Below, piece by piece: positions 1 through 10,595 of a stretch of DNA of 31,113 bases. Location of the stretch: the NCBI GenBank assembly GCA_001724245.1, contig MEDX01000046.1:1-31113 (forward strand), given 5' to 3'. The position numbers and the translations under genes are program-made. Numbering within the stretch: the stretch's first letter is position 1; the number at the start of each line of letters is the position of its first letter. The notes below the pieces were generated by a model. That model did not search any database and had not been told where the DNA came from. It saw only the letters and a list, made by a program, of their open reading frames with translations. This DNA is from Fonticula-like sp. SCN 57-25. Its lineage: Eukaryota; Nucleariida; Rotosphaerida.

Positions 1-1
1 C

Positions 2-331
2 AACCTCATTCTGTCGCGCGCAATTTTCCCAACTTTGAGCCACGTTCGCGTCGCCGTCCCCGCGCGCGACTACGAGCAAGCCATCTCTAGTGCCTCTGAA
101 GGCGCCGCCTCCACCGGCCTGGCCGACGCCGTCGCCAAGGCACAGCAGGACGCAGAGGCGATTGCCGCCAAACGGGCGCAGGCGAAGCTTGCTGCGCGCA
201 GGAACCGCCCTGCGTCGCCGCCGAGCCAGCTTGTTCCGGATATCAAACGCATGCGCCTGATGCTGCAGGAGGAGCGCGAAGAGAGCGAGCGGTTCGACGA
301 AATGCTCGATCTGCTCGCGGCTTCAACCTAA
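2..331 (+). CDS. 3' end of an unrecognised protein gene (5' partial)
   Basis: An open frame enters from the window edge and stops at 331. It gives about 109 C-terminal residues. The last part is charged and alanine-rich, probably helical or coiled coil, ending in an acidic, methionine-containing segment (EEREESERFDEMLDLLAAST). No ATG lies near the edge, so the start or an upstream exon is outside the window. I do not recognise the family. The GC-rich codon use matches the neighbours, and the frame ends just before an AT-rich convergent gap shared with the gene on the other strand, which supports a real gene end. Confidence 0.5.
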   Translation, partial: NLILSRAIFPTLSHVRVAVPARDYEQAISSASEGAASTGLADAVAKAQQDAEAIAAKRAQAKLAARRNRPASPPSQLVPDIKRMRLMLQEEREESERFDEMLDLLAAST

Positions 332-464
332 CATGTTTGGTGTACATATTTACCTGTGTTATTATTTCTATATTGATGATAATTCATATAATACCAATGC
401 GATCAATACGACTTTTGCAATTCCTCCCAATGCCATTCTCCATACACACATAAAATTATATAAT
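332..464. other. Convergent intergenic spacer, AT-rich
   Basis: The stretch between the stop codons of the two convergent genes is strongly AT-rich. It probably holds both 3' UTRs and their polyadenylation signals. No gene is visible in it. Confidence 0.6.
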
Positions 465-3400
465 CTACATTCGCGCGGCAAAGTAGACCGACAGCGAAGC
501 CCGATGCGCCTTTAGATTGTTGAGCGCCTCCATTGCCCCATGCCAATTGTTGGCCGCCGCCCTATTTTGGTCGCTCTCAATGTCGCGCCGCAGGATGAAC
601 CCGCTGGGTGGCGCGCCGGCGGCCACGGGCGGCCCGTACATCGGCGTGCGCGCGAGCGAATTCAGCTCGTCCTCCAAGATGGCGATGGACGACGAAAGAT
701 GAGTCAGCATGAACAGCGCCTTTTCCTCCATTGAGAGCTGCGTCAAAACTAGATGGACGCCATGCTGGTTAGATATCGCGGCAGACAAGTGAGCGCGCGC
801 ACCATCTTCTACAGAAGCACCGGTAACCATGCTTGTCGCCGCCGAAGCCAGCTGGCTTGACGCGCTGTCCGGCGAAAGCCCGCCCTCCTGCTTGTCCTCC
901 TGCGAGGGCGCAATGTGGGACACGTAGAGGTGCGGCGCGTCGGGGCCGAGGTCCAGCTCCTCAACCTCGGGGAGGTGCAGCTGGTCAAACCTCGCGCGCT
1001 CGTCGTCGGTGATGTCGGCCAAAAAGTACACGGCAAGCGCCACAAACAGCTCGCTATCAGGGCATGAGCAAAAGCATACAAAGGGATATAGGTAGGATCG
1101 TACGCGTTGAGGTAGAGTTGTGCATGGCCGAGCTGCACTGTAAGGCCATTCTGGCGGAAAACGCGCTTCCTTTCAAAGTACTCTTTCAGGCGGAACAGCG
1201 CGTTGAGTGCCGTGAAGCGCGTTGCTTCGCTCGGCGTGTGCGTCGAGACGGCCTCTTGCACTTCGCTCATCATTTCCGACGTCAGGTCGGACCCGGCTAG
1301 CAAAACTGATAAGCAAAAAAGATGACTGCAGGGCAAGGAGCGCACCAATTGTTGCCAGCAATGCAGCCGTCGCGTTGCCGCTGCGGCCCTTTGCGTCGCC
1401 AATCTGCACGGCGTGTCAGCACGTACAACTTAATACTGTTTTGCGGTACCGTGTCTTCAAAGCGAAGGGCAAAGATGGGCCGGTCGCCGTCCTGCCGCCG
1501 AAGCGCGTGACCGCTCACAAGTGTCTTTAGCTAATCATTGCCGGCAACGTGAATACGCAGCTGGCCAATAAATGAGACGCCACGTACCTCGAAATCAACG
1601 ACCGCCATCTTGACGATGAGCCGATGCTCCTCGCTGTCCTTCACCTTGTGATGCTCAAACGACATGCCCGCGCTCGTGACGGCAATCTAACCAAAGTAAG
1701 TAACACTACCAATGCTGCCGCCCTTTGTACCTTGGCAATCTCTACTTCGTTGCTGCTGGATGCTTCGCTCTCCTGCAGCAGCAAAATATCAATGCGCTTT
1801 GCCAGCATCCCCACCGCGTATCTACAGCAAAACTGTCAGTCAACGGCACACTGCAAGCTGTATTGCGCACGTGGGCAACCGAGACACGACGCTGAATGCA
1901 GAGAGCGTCTCGAGCTCGCCGTCGTCGTCCGGGTTGGGCAGGAACGCCAGCAGACTCGTCCAGTTGAAGGACGACGGCTCGGCGGGCTGCGTCTGCAGAG
2001 GCGAGACGTCCTGGTCGCCCTCGCGCTTGAGACCGAAAAAGTGCTGCAGGCAGAGCGGGAACGGTTTTGGCGCCGCGTACTGCTTCTGCAGCAAAAAGAG
2101 GAAATGGAGCGTGGAGCGCGGGATGCTCATGCGCAGATCGTCAATCATGGCGCTCACAAGCAGCTGTGGCGACGCCGTATTGTCCCACTTAAACCCTTTT
2201 TGTTGTGTTAGAACCCAAAGAAACTGCGAAAGAGACACACCTAACCGAACTTCTCCAAATTCGACGATGGGGCGGACGCGCAGGTCTTGCGAAAGGAGCA
2301 CGGTCGAGAGCGAGCTGGCTTCCCCGCTGTCCATCATCGACATAAAGTTGATTGAGAATGGCTGCGTCCAGAGATCTAAATTGGTCGTCGCCAAGTTATT
2401 TCCCGCCTAAACCAACGAATCAGCATGCCTGTAATGTACGAATTGCGCGCCGCACCTTGACGTTGTCGCCCACATAGTCGGACGCCGCCTGCGGGAACGC
2501 GTCTTCAACCGTCATGAGCGCAAAGGTCGGCTGCGGCAGGTCGCGGTGCCCTGCCAGGATGAGCTTTTTGAGGTAGACGGTCGCCAGCGGGCTCGTGAAT
2601 GAGCGCGGGTACAGCCGCACGGTCGGCCCGTTAATGTCTACGTAGCACTGGAACGTGTTGAATGCCGGCGCCCGCTCGTCGCTCGGCTGGGACGCGCCGG
2701 AAGGCGATGACGCGGGACGCGTGGGCGAAAACGTCTGCTGCGACCTGGCCGACGCGACGCTGGCTGTTGACGGCGACCGCTGCTTGGTCTGCGTGTTGCC
2801 GTCGGTGAAGCTCGAGGGTAGCGACGCGTTCGACGCCGTGGAGCCGCGGCGGCGGTGCCCCTGGCTGCCGTCAATGCTGACCGCCGGCGAGCCTTTCGCA
2901 GAGAGCGGCTGCGCGACCTGGACCATGCGCGCGGCGGTAAAGTACGCCACGAGGAAATCGACGCACTCTTCGTGCAGATTGATGTCGATTCTCCGTAGCC
3001 GCAGCTGCACCTCCTTGCCGTACATTGGCGGGCTGGGGCACGGCGTCGTCTGCGAAAAGGAGAACCGCAGAATGTAGGGGATCTCGTGGTCATCCGCGCG
3101 GGCGAGCGCCCTGATGGCGGGGACAAAACCCGAGATGGCCTCGTCGCTCTTGGCCACCATTGCGATAGGCTGCTCGCAAGGCTTAGTTAAAAAGCGAAAA
3201 AATACACAAAAAAAGTCGCACCCGCACGTCCTTGGCGCCCGTTCCCAGCGCGACGGCGTGGAGGGAAAGGAGGTCAAACTGCGTCTGGTAGAGCTCCTCA
3301 AGCTCAGCGCGGTCTTTGTGGTAGCGGGAGGCGCTCAGCTGGCTGTAGTGCAGCCGATCCAGCTGGATGCCAACCCCGCGCACCGCATGGTCGGAAAGCG

Positions 3401-4850
3401 CCGCCGCCACGAGAGGCGAAAAGCCGGGAGCGACGGTGGGCGGCTGGATAAACTCGAGCTGCAGGCGCTGGATGTGCACCTGGAGAAGCGTGCTCGGCCG
3501 CTCCGCCTGGAGGCCAGCAGAGCCCTCAAACGCCGCCATGTTTGCGAGCCGCGAAGAGGCGGCTTTCATGGCGTACTTTTTCTTTTTGCGCGGCGCCTCC
3601 TGCTGCGCGGCCGTGCCTGTGGAAAGATTGAGGCTCGAATTGGCAAGGTCGGCTGCTGTTGCGATCGCAACGCGCTGAAGGGCCACAGCCAAGTCGAGGA
3701 CTGTCGCCATTTGCTCTGGCGTCAATTTTACCTATCGCGCAAAGTTGGCATAAATAATAACAATATGGGGCTGTGGTGCGCACCTTGAGGATGCCGTGCA
3801 CGTAGAGAGCAATGTCCGACCGAAGGAGCGCGCTGTTGGATAGCTTTTTTCGCAATAGTAAATGGGCGACCATTGGTACTCCCTTGAATATGGAGACAAT
3901 ACCGGGAATGCCATTCAAAAGCGACTCGATCTGCGCACCGCGCAAGAGAGCGTGCGATGCATCGCTGCTGCCCGAATAGGCGACAATGTAAGCCGATGCA
4001 GTGAGCGACGCCTTTCGATAGATGTTTTGCGACTCGTCGTCGCGGTTAAAGCGGCGCGCGCTCTTGAGGTCAACAACTTTCCATTCATTGTCCGTCTGCT
4101 CGATCCTGAGGTCGTTCAGGACAAGGACCGAGAGCGGCGAATTGCTGGCGACATCGGGTTAGGACGCGGGCTTGTTTAGCGTGCTGGTGGCGCACCGCAT
4201 GGCGCCCGTGACCAAATCAGGGACAGGTTGAGATACCAGCACAATACTCAAACGCTCAATTCTAAAGCAAATTCCATCGGCTAAGGCAAGCATCTTAGCA
4301 CACACGACAGGGCGAGGCTGGATTCGTACTAATCTTGCTCGTCCTTCCGTACTCTGCCTTGCTCGCCCTGGGTAAATGCATCAGCCACGCGTCGCAAGCA
4401 CACATTGTACGTACTGTTGCTTGTTAAAGTCGGACCACTTTGACGGAAGCGGTATTGGCTCGGGCAGCTCGCGCAGCACCATGTCGAGCGACCGCACGTC
4501 CACCACCGTCGGCACCGACATGATCTTGGTGGGAGACACCTGCAGCGCATACACGTCAGCATCCCGCCATTGCTCGTGGGAATAGGACACGTACATTAAT
4601 GATAATGCCGGAAATTTGCAGCCGATCAATGCCGAGGCTTTCAAAACCGAGGATCTCTCGAATCACATCCTCGTTCAGATCTGTGACGCATGTCGTCAGC
4701 AACATTGATGAAAGCAAGAAGCGACGCACAAATATTTTGCAGGTGAGCCTCTGCCTTTGACAAATTAACACTCAGGTCTCGCTTGTAGTCAAAATTCTTG
4801 CAGAATATATCAATAATGTCCCCGAAGAACGACTTGACGAGGCTCTCCAT
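465..4850 (-). CDS. Chorein-type bridge-like lipid transfer protein, BLTP3/UHRF1BP1-like, 16 exons
   Basis: Predicted exons (minus strand order): 4730..4850, 4595..4680, 4415..4539, 4330..4367, 4196..4280, 3784..4144, 3222..3731, 2456..3181, 2241..2406, 1871..2195, 1731..1821, 1588..1686, 1450..1530, 1346..1403, 1104..1296, 465..1053. Phases agree at every junction and give 1217 aa. The N-terminus is a chorein_N domain (MESLVKSFFGDIIDIF, then QNIYLNEDVIREIL across intron 1). Next comes a BLTP3-like stretch (DGICFRIERLSIVL, then LNDLRIEQTDNEW), a serine-rich linker around exon 8, and repeated RBG beta segments (LDLWTQPFSINF). Known chorein proteins form hydrophobic grooves that move phospholipids between membranes at contact sites. 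That role here is inference from the fold family. The start was set at the chorein methionine; an upstream in-frame ATG at 4988 lacks domain support. Intron 2196..2240 is stopless and less certain. VPS13 is the main alternative family. Confidence 0.78.
2196..2240 (-). other. Possible in-frame stopless 45-nt intron in the chorein gene
   Basis: The donor is GTGTGT, the acceptor AAAAG, and TTCTAAC is a branch-like motif. The length is a multiple of three with no in-frame stop, so the frame is open whether it is spliced or retained. It is AT-richer than the flanking exons. It is the weakest of the three stopless introns, because its donor departs from the window's usual GTRCG and the retained peptide also looks plausible. 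Confidence 0.45.
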
Positions 4851-5115
4851 CGTATCGGTGCGCGCGCTTGCAAGAAATCCGATGGGAATCTGCCCCGGAT
4901 TGTAAATCATGCTTGCGTCAGCCTTGGACCAGGGGCCACCGCACACAGGGATCGTGTTTCTCCGTGGAATGCAAGAGATGCCCCGCATTCTTTTGGTAAA
5001 TTTCTTAATACTGGATATAGCACTATATTACTCATGGCCTCAACCAAGTGTTGGTTACAACCTTTATGATGGATACTTGCCTAAATCGGCTGTCGAAGAA
5101 TGCCGGCATCTCTGC

Positions 5116-6070
5116 TCAGCTTTTGCTGACAGAAAAGAACGGCTCAAAACCGTCCACCAAAGCGACCTCGCTCGACGACGGCGCCGACATCACCACGAGA
5201 TCGCCAAACCCTTTGTTCGCCGTGTGCGTAAGGATCTGGTTCCCGTTCGCCGGCACCCTGCTGCCAAGCATGTACCCGTCTGCGGCAATGTCCGCGACGG
5301 AATAGCCCAGCGTCTTGATGTCGTGCACAGTGATGCGCAACAGCGCAACGTCATACACCATCACGGAAATGTCACGCACAACGTTACTCCAAACGCATGC
5401 ATAGTACCCGTCTTGCGGGACATCACAGGCGACAGGCAACCCGGCGGACATGACGGAATCCAGATCCCTCGTGACAATTCCCACCGTAACGGCGGCGTTA
5501 TCAAAAGCCACATTGGCGATAGCGGTGGTGAAGTTGACAGAGGGGAAATACAAGGTGTTTTCAATAGGCATCGGCAGCTTGCCGCCACCGAGAGGGCAGG
5601 CATAAGCCGTCGCCCATTCAAAAATATAGGAGCACGTAGGTGACTCTTTAACAAAAACTGGAGCACCCACGCCAGCGGTGCTGTTGCAGATCATATTCAA
5701 GTAAAAAATCGTCTCAGAGTTTGCGCACGGAGTAGCTTTAGCTCCGTTTCGAATTCCGACGCTTGGACGGACTCGATCCTATCCGCACCCAAGGATGCCA
5801 GCGCCCCACCTGCCATCCGGCACGCCATAGCGGTCTCGTTGCAATGCGGATTGCCCTCAGGCATGTACTCGTCGTAGTGCAGAGTACCGCAAGGCGTTAT
5901 TAGGTGTTCATATGACGACGATTGTTTTACCGGACCCCAGTTACGGCCGCCGAGCGGTGAAAGGTCGATTATGCGGCCATCAGGGAGCGCATGCTGGCAG
6001 TTGTCTTGAGCTTGCGCGACGACAAGCAGCGCCAGCAGACCCACGAGCGAGACCAAGTTTGCACGCCCAT
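5116..6070 (-). CDS. MRH-domain (mannose-6-phosphate receptor homology) secreted or luminal protein; frame broken
   Basis: One frame carries a strong signal peptide (LVSLVGLLALLVVAQAQ) followed by MRH features: CQHALPDGRIIDLSPLGG, a second cysteine in LITPCG, and NPHCNETAMACRM. A second frame continues with VGIRNGAKATPC, then FYLNMICNSTAGVGAPVF and the hallmark CSYIFEWATAYACP, and runs on to the stop at 5116. MRH domains bind phosphomannosyl or high-mannose glycans in ER, Golgi or endosomes. Two problems remain. The signal-peptide frame has no in-frame ATG (the ATG at 6070 is one frame off), and the two MRH halves lie in different frames near 5760..5800. A GT-AG intron 5762..5823 would restore frame but would remove an MRH cysteine. 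I see no membrane span after the MRH domain. Sequencing indels, unrecognised splicing or gene decay could explain the breaks. Confidence 0.6.
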
Positions 6071-6443
6071 TGCCTTGGGCTCACAACAAAAAGGCGAAGA
6101 GCAGCTGGTACGCTATTGGTCAGGGAAGAAGGCTAAGAGCCAATGGCGAGCGAGTAAACTTGCTGACTCACCAAGTTCCGATAAGATTGCAGTGATAGAC
6201 CACTTTGGATCCCATCAGGAACAAACAAAAGGATATCAGGACACCAAGTGACGCAATCGCGCGAAATCGCGTGCTCGTTTGGCGTGCTCGCCTTGTCGTC
6301 AACAGAAAGTGTCGCCGTCGACGGAAAAGTGAACAAGATCGCCGCGCGCCTTACCGTCGCCCGCCGACTTGCTTCTACTTGAGTACTTGGTCTTTTTGTC
6401 TCTTTTCTTTTCTTTTTTTGGTTTGGTTTTGGTTTCGCCAACG
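6071..6443. promoter_or_regulatory. Divergent intergenic region between MRH and DUF1752 genes
   Basis: About 370 nt separate the two divergent genes. On the minus strand there is a GTGAGT donor with a CCTGACC branch-like motif and an AATAG acceptor (about 6107..6165), perhaps a 5' UTR intron of the MRH gene. On the plus strand, a long T-rich run (6390..6435) lies directly upstream of the DUF1752 start, which is common for fungal core promoters. No further gene is supported. Confidence 0.4.
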
Positions 6444-7460
6444 ATGCCTGCTGCTCTATTGCAACCGGTCATGCCAAACTTGGCGCGAACGAGCGGAAAC
6501 ACCGAGCAGCTTCGGGATTTGTGGAAGCTGTTTTCCAAGGTGAAGGACTCTATGGAGAACGGCCGCCGCTTTGAGAACCTGAGCTGGAGGCTGTGGTTCA
6601 AGAGCAACGTCAATGAAGACCCCAGCGCGCTTGCGGTCTACATCAACAAGATTGGCCTGAGCCCTGACGCGAACGCATCCGTCGCATCCCCGACGGGCGC
6701 CGAGGAAGCGTCGCAAACTCTGCGTACTCCGCTCAAGGCGGCCCAGCCGGAAGCGCCTGCTGCCGTTCACCCCCGCGCCCTCTTCCGCGTGCTGGACGAC
6801 TCGCCCACCGTGTCTGCAAAGCCTGCCGCATCTGCAAAGCCCGCCGTGTCGCAGGTCTACGCCGCCGCCGTGGCGCAGCCGTCCCCATCTGTCCCCCAAC
6901 TTTCCCAGCCCGCCAAGCCCGCCAGCCGCTCGTCCTTTTTCATTGAAGATAGCGATGATTCGGACAGCGATGTCGATGCGTCGTCGCCAAAGGCCAGCAA
7001 GCCCACTTCTCCCGATCCCGCCCCGTTGACCATGCTTTCCCGCTCCGACCACAAGGCCTCTGTGTTTTCTGCTGCCGCAAAGTTCACCGATGGCGCCAAT
7101 GCTGCGCGGACCACGCGCCCGCGCGGCGGAAGCAACCCGGTCAAGCCGACGCACATGCGAAGTCACTCGGTTACGGCAGAGCCCTGCTTTGAAAAGGTCG
7201 CTCCCGTCGCTTCAAGGTCAAGCTCGTCACTGTCGTCCCTCCTTCAACGTTCCCCTCTCAAGCAACCCTCCATGACTCGATCCCTTTCCACTTCTAGCCC
7301 TCAAGCAGCTCGCTCAATAGGCAGGCCGCTCGACGCCCCACTATCGCTGCGAAGAGATCTCGCACAAGAGCGCAAACCAATGCGGTACTGGGTCGGCGAT
7401 TGCAGCGATAGCGACTCTGCCGCGGACTCGCTCGAGTCGTCGCAGCCACCATTATGGTAA
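6444..7460 (+). CDS. DUF1752 (AreA GATA-like) domain protein, single exon
   Basis: 338 aa from the first ATG after a T-rich leader. Residues about 26-53 match the fungal DUF1752 domain (LWKLFSKVKDSMENG followed by RRFENLSWRLWF), a motif named after the N-terminal region of the nitrogen regulator AreA and also present in proteins without a zinc finger. The remainder is low-complexity: alanine/proline/serine-rich, with acidic serine clusters (EDSDDSDSDVD near 165, and GDCSDSDSAADS near the C-terminus) that look like casein-kinase-2 sites. No GATA zinc finger is visible, so DNA binding is not supported. The family is fungal, which helps place the organism. A regulatory or phosphatase-adaptor role is possible but not shown by the sequence. 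Confidence 0.8.
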   Translation: MPAALLQPVMPNLARTSGNTEQLRDLWKLFSKVKDSMENGRRFENLSWRLWFKSNVNEDPSALAVYINKIGLSPDANASVASPTGAEEASQTLRTPLKAAQPEAPAAVHPRALFRVLDDSPTVSAKPAASAKPAVSQVYAAAVAQPSPSVPQLSQPAKPASRSSFFIEDSDDSDSDVDASSPKASKPTSPDPAPLTMLSRSDHKASVFSAAAKFTDGANAARTTRPRGGSNPVKPTHMRSHSVTAEPCFEKVAPVASRSSSSLSSLLQRSPLKQPSMTRSLSTSSPQAARSIGRPLDAPLSLRRDLAQERKPMRYWVGDCSDSDSAADSLESSQPPLW

Positions 7461-7630
7461 TGTTTTATATCTTTTTGTGTGTTTTTCATAGTTTTGTTGT
7501 TGCATTCATGTCGCTCCGTAGTGTGTGTGTTGTGCGTCTCAAGGCGCGTGCGGTTGCACGCTCGGTGAGGCGACAGCCATTCGAATACATAATACCTCTA
7601 TTCCAATCATGCCAAAGAGAGAATCAAAAG

Positions 7631-10028
7631 CTATACAATTGCGTATTGCTGGTACAAGAGCTTTCGCACACGATAGTACACTGGCCCCGCTGGCCCCTCG
7701 ACGGTGAGCTTGCCCGTCCCCGCCTTGCGCACTGCAACCTGCGAGTTGCACACGAGCACACCCTTGTCCAGGTCGGCCTGCATGCCCTCCTCCCTGAGCA
7801 GGTCGCGCACGTTGGCGAGCATCACCTCACCAATAAAGATGGGTGTGTGCTGCGCGGCCTGCACGGGGACGTCGAGCAGGTACGTGTCGCTCTCGGTCGA
7901 ACGCGTGATGCGGGCCGAGACAAAGGCGAGCTCGTAGTCGTCCTTGTGCACGACGTGGAGCGTCGAGACGAGTGCGTCCGTCATGGTGGACTGCAGGATG
8001 TGGCGCGCCGATGACACGTCGACCGCCTCGCGCAGACGTGGAAGCACAACGTCGAGCTCGCTCTCGCCCGCCGAGCGCGTAACGTTCTTTGAGATGCAAA
8101 TGTTGCGCAGCTCCGTGAGCTGCTCGCTACTGCCGCGGACCAGCACCAGCTTGCGCGGCGCGAGGTTGGACAGCAGCGTCAGCATACTCAGCTCGTCGGT
8201 CAGGCCCTCAAAGCCGACCTTCTCAACCTGGCACTGCAGCGTGAGCGTCACATTGTGCACGATGCACTTTGTGGGCATCTGCTGCTCCTCCTGCTCGTCA
8301 TCATCATAGTCGTCGGCGTTCATCATGTCGCCGCCCGCCGCCTCGCCGCCCGCCGTGCGACGGCGCAAGCCCGACGTGACGTGCGCCGTCGACAGCGCAA
8401 AGTCCTCTTCGTTGATGAGCTCGCCATACATGTCAAAGCGGCGCTTGTCCTCGCCCAGCGGAAACATGACGCGGTTGTTGGGAAGCTTGACAAAGGCCGC
8501 GCCCGTCCGCACAAGGTCGTTCAGGTGCGCGTCGTAGCGGAAGAGCTGGCTTGCGGCGGCGCCCTTCTCGTCCTCCAGGCCGCTCTGGTCAAGCGAGCCG
8601 GCCGACTGCAGGCGGGACAGGAGCGCGCCATCAAGGCCGCCCGCGGCGAGCGCGTGCCCCTCGTCCTCCTCATCGCTCGAACTGTCGTCGTCATCGTGAA
8701 GGCGGCGCTGAGCGGCCTGCTCAAGCTTCTCCGCCGCGCGCTTGCGCTGCTCACTGCGGTAATACTCGGTGAGCTCGTTGCCTTCGAGAGGCACAAGCGC
8801 TGACATCTGCAAGAAGAAAAGAGGTCAGTAGGGAAGTAAAACAAAGGGGGGAAACGAACCCGCAGTGAGACGGTCTTGACGCCCTGCGCAAGCTGATACG
8901 CCACAGAGTCCTGCGGCGCGCTCTGCGTCAATATGATCGAGTTGTCTGCCTTGGTGGCCCACTGCATCAAAAGCTCGGCCGCTGCGCCGGACAGTCAGCA
9001 CGAAGAAAGAGAAAAAAGGTAAAAAAAGCCGCACCAAACCCGCCGGAAAGAGATGAATGCGATGTCAGGACTACCTTTGGTGAGCGCACGCGCTCCAGCT
9101 CGGCAAAGTCATGGCAGAGATGAATGTGGTTAAAGTCAAATGGGCCCGCGCCCTTGGTGTCGCGCGCCTCATCGCACATGTACTCGCCGAGAAGCTGAGC
9201 GAGACTCGTTGTCGTGTAGCTAAAATTCGTCAGCAGAGCCAGTCCATAGCCAAGCCGCCGCATGTTGCGCTCGTTCTGGGACCACGCGCGGTCGAGGATG
9301 AGTGCCAATTCGAGGATGCGGCCCGCAGAGTCCACCGGGATCAGCACGTTGCCCGACCGCTGGAGCGTCTTGAATATCGTGTCCTTCAGGTTGGACTCGC
9401 GCATCTTGCGTGACTCCTGCTTAATACCCATCGATGTGGCGCCCGTGATGAGCAGCGTCGGCGAGAGACCCTCCATGCTAAAGCTGGGGAGATGCGCCTC
9501 AGAAAAGATGTTGAAATCGACAGAAAACACAATCTCGTCCGTCTCGGTCAGGATGAGCCACGCGGTGCCGCCAAGCATGTGTCCCGCAGGGCGCGCCGTC
9601 ACGGAAATTCCCTTTCCGCGCCCGACGAGGTCGATGCGCTGATTGTACTTTATTACCTGCCACCGCATCTCGTTGAACGCAGCATCAACTTCGTTCAGGG
9701 TGAACCCCGTAAACTGCTCGCGCAAACTGCGAGACATGTACGCATCATATAAAAACATTTGACCCATATTGTGCACCGGCTGCGTGCCATAGATGGGGGC
9801 GTTGAGGCCGAAGCGTGCCACGGCGACCGGCAGCGCTCCCAAATGCGGCACATCCGGATGCGATAGTAAAACAGCGTCGATTTGCGGAGCATAGCGCGTC
9901 AGCGCCGCTTCAACTTCTCCAACATCAAACTTTTCATTCCAGCCGCAGTCTAAAAGAAGACGACAGCTGTCCACTTCGAGGAGGCCGGCGCCGTCCCACA
10001 ACTGGGTGTACTTGATCACGGGCGGCAT
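7631..10028 (-). CDS. CFT2: Cleavage and polyadenylation specificity factor subunit 2 (CPSF100/Cft2)
   Basis: Exons 9035..10028, 8860..8981 and 7631..8806 give 763 aa, close to the roughly 780 aa of animal CPSF100. The N-terminus has the metallo-beta-lactamase fold (LLLDCGWNEKFD, AVLLSHPDVPHLGALP, AGHMLGGTAW, SVDFN), then a beta-CASP domain (SGNVLIPVDSAGRILEL, KVVLTSHSSLSGGF), an acidic insert (HDDDDSSSDEEDEG), and a conserved C-terminus ending LLYQQYAIV. The usual HxHxDH zinc motif is degenerate (SHPDVPHLG), as is known for CPSF100. The protein is therefore expected to be the non-catalytic partner of CPSF73/Ysh1 in the mRNA 3' cleavage complex in the nucleus. Intron 2 shows a CTACTGAC branch and a TTGCAG acceptor. 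The gene is convergent with the DUF1752 gene, 170 nt away. Confidence 0.95.
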
Positions 10029-10595
10029 TCCTCCACCGCCACCGTCGGTGCGGAGTCGTTTTGAAACCGACCTTACCCGATGAAAATCTGAAAGTTTGCT
10101 TTCAAATTATTAGTTACTCGTTCCTATTAGAGCGCCCTTACAAGCAAAAGGAGAGAATAACATGAATAAAGAGGCTTTAAATATTTGCACAATGGCTAGT
10201 GTTGTGGCTGATCGGGTAAAAGTAAAAGTTGCTGGTGCCAGGAGTGAGCAAACGCGGGCGAAATGCTCCATCGCCTCATAAAAATGCCCCGGCAACAACG
10301 CACAGAAGAGTATGTGTGATATTCCCCGCTTAATTGGGTACTGCCTCGCAAATACGTCGGCCTATAATCATATGTTGCGGCTATTCATATGGATCCATAT
10401 CTGAAAAGGCGCTCGGAGCACAACCCAACTGATTGCCTTCAGTTGATTCAGAAATTTCGATGACGTCAGTCTCCCGCCAAACCCCTAACTACACAACCGC
10501 GTCGGCCGACAAACAACGCTCAGGGCCATTAGCCACCGCACCCCCGCTCCCCTTTTGAGCGTTAACAAGCAGTACGTGGACGCCGCCGAGTAGCT
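10029..10595. promoter_or_regulatory. Divergent promoter region between CFT2 and SIP5
   Basis: This 567-nt spacer is AT-rich in its first 300 nt and holds no convincing gene. A perfect CRE-type palindrome TGACGTCA lies at 10461..10468, and TCCCGCCAAA (E2F/MCB-like) at 10472..10481, both about 115-135 nt upstream of the SIP5 ATG. A short minus-strand open frame (10110..10298) has no recognisable domain and was not called. Confidence 0.5.
10461..10468. promoter_or_regulatory. CRE-like palindrome TGACGTCA
   Basis: This is a perfect 8-bp ATF/CREB-type bZIP site about 128 nt upstream of the SIP5 start codon. The match to the known consensus is seen in the sequence. Use by a bZIP factor is inference. 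Confidence 0.45.

Noticed and set aside
4851-4988. Upstream in-frame ATG (4988) as start of the chorein protein
   Set aside because: Chorein domains begin at or very near their first methionine, and 4850 fits exactly. The extension has no family support.
7631-10028. CFT2 as an active nuclease
   Set aside because: The zinc-binding HxHxDH motif is degenerate, as expected for CPSF100, so catalysis is not claimed.
10110-10298. Small minus-strand open frame in the CFT2-SIP5 gap
   Set aside because: It is in AT-rich DNA with no domain, no intron pattern and no homology I recognise.
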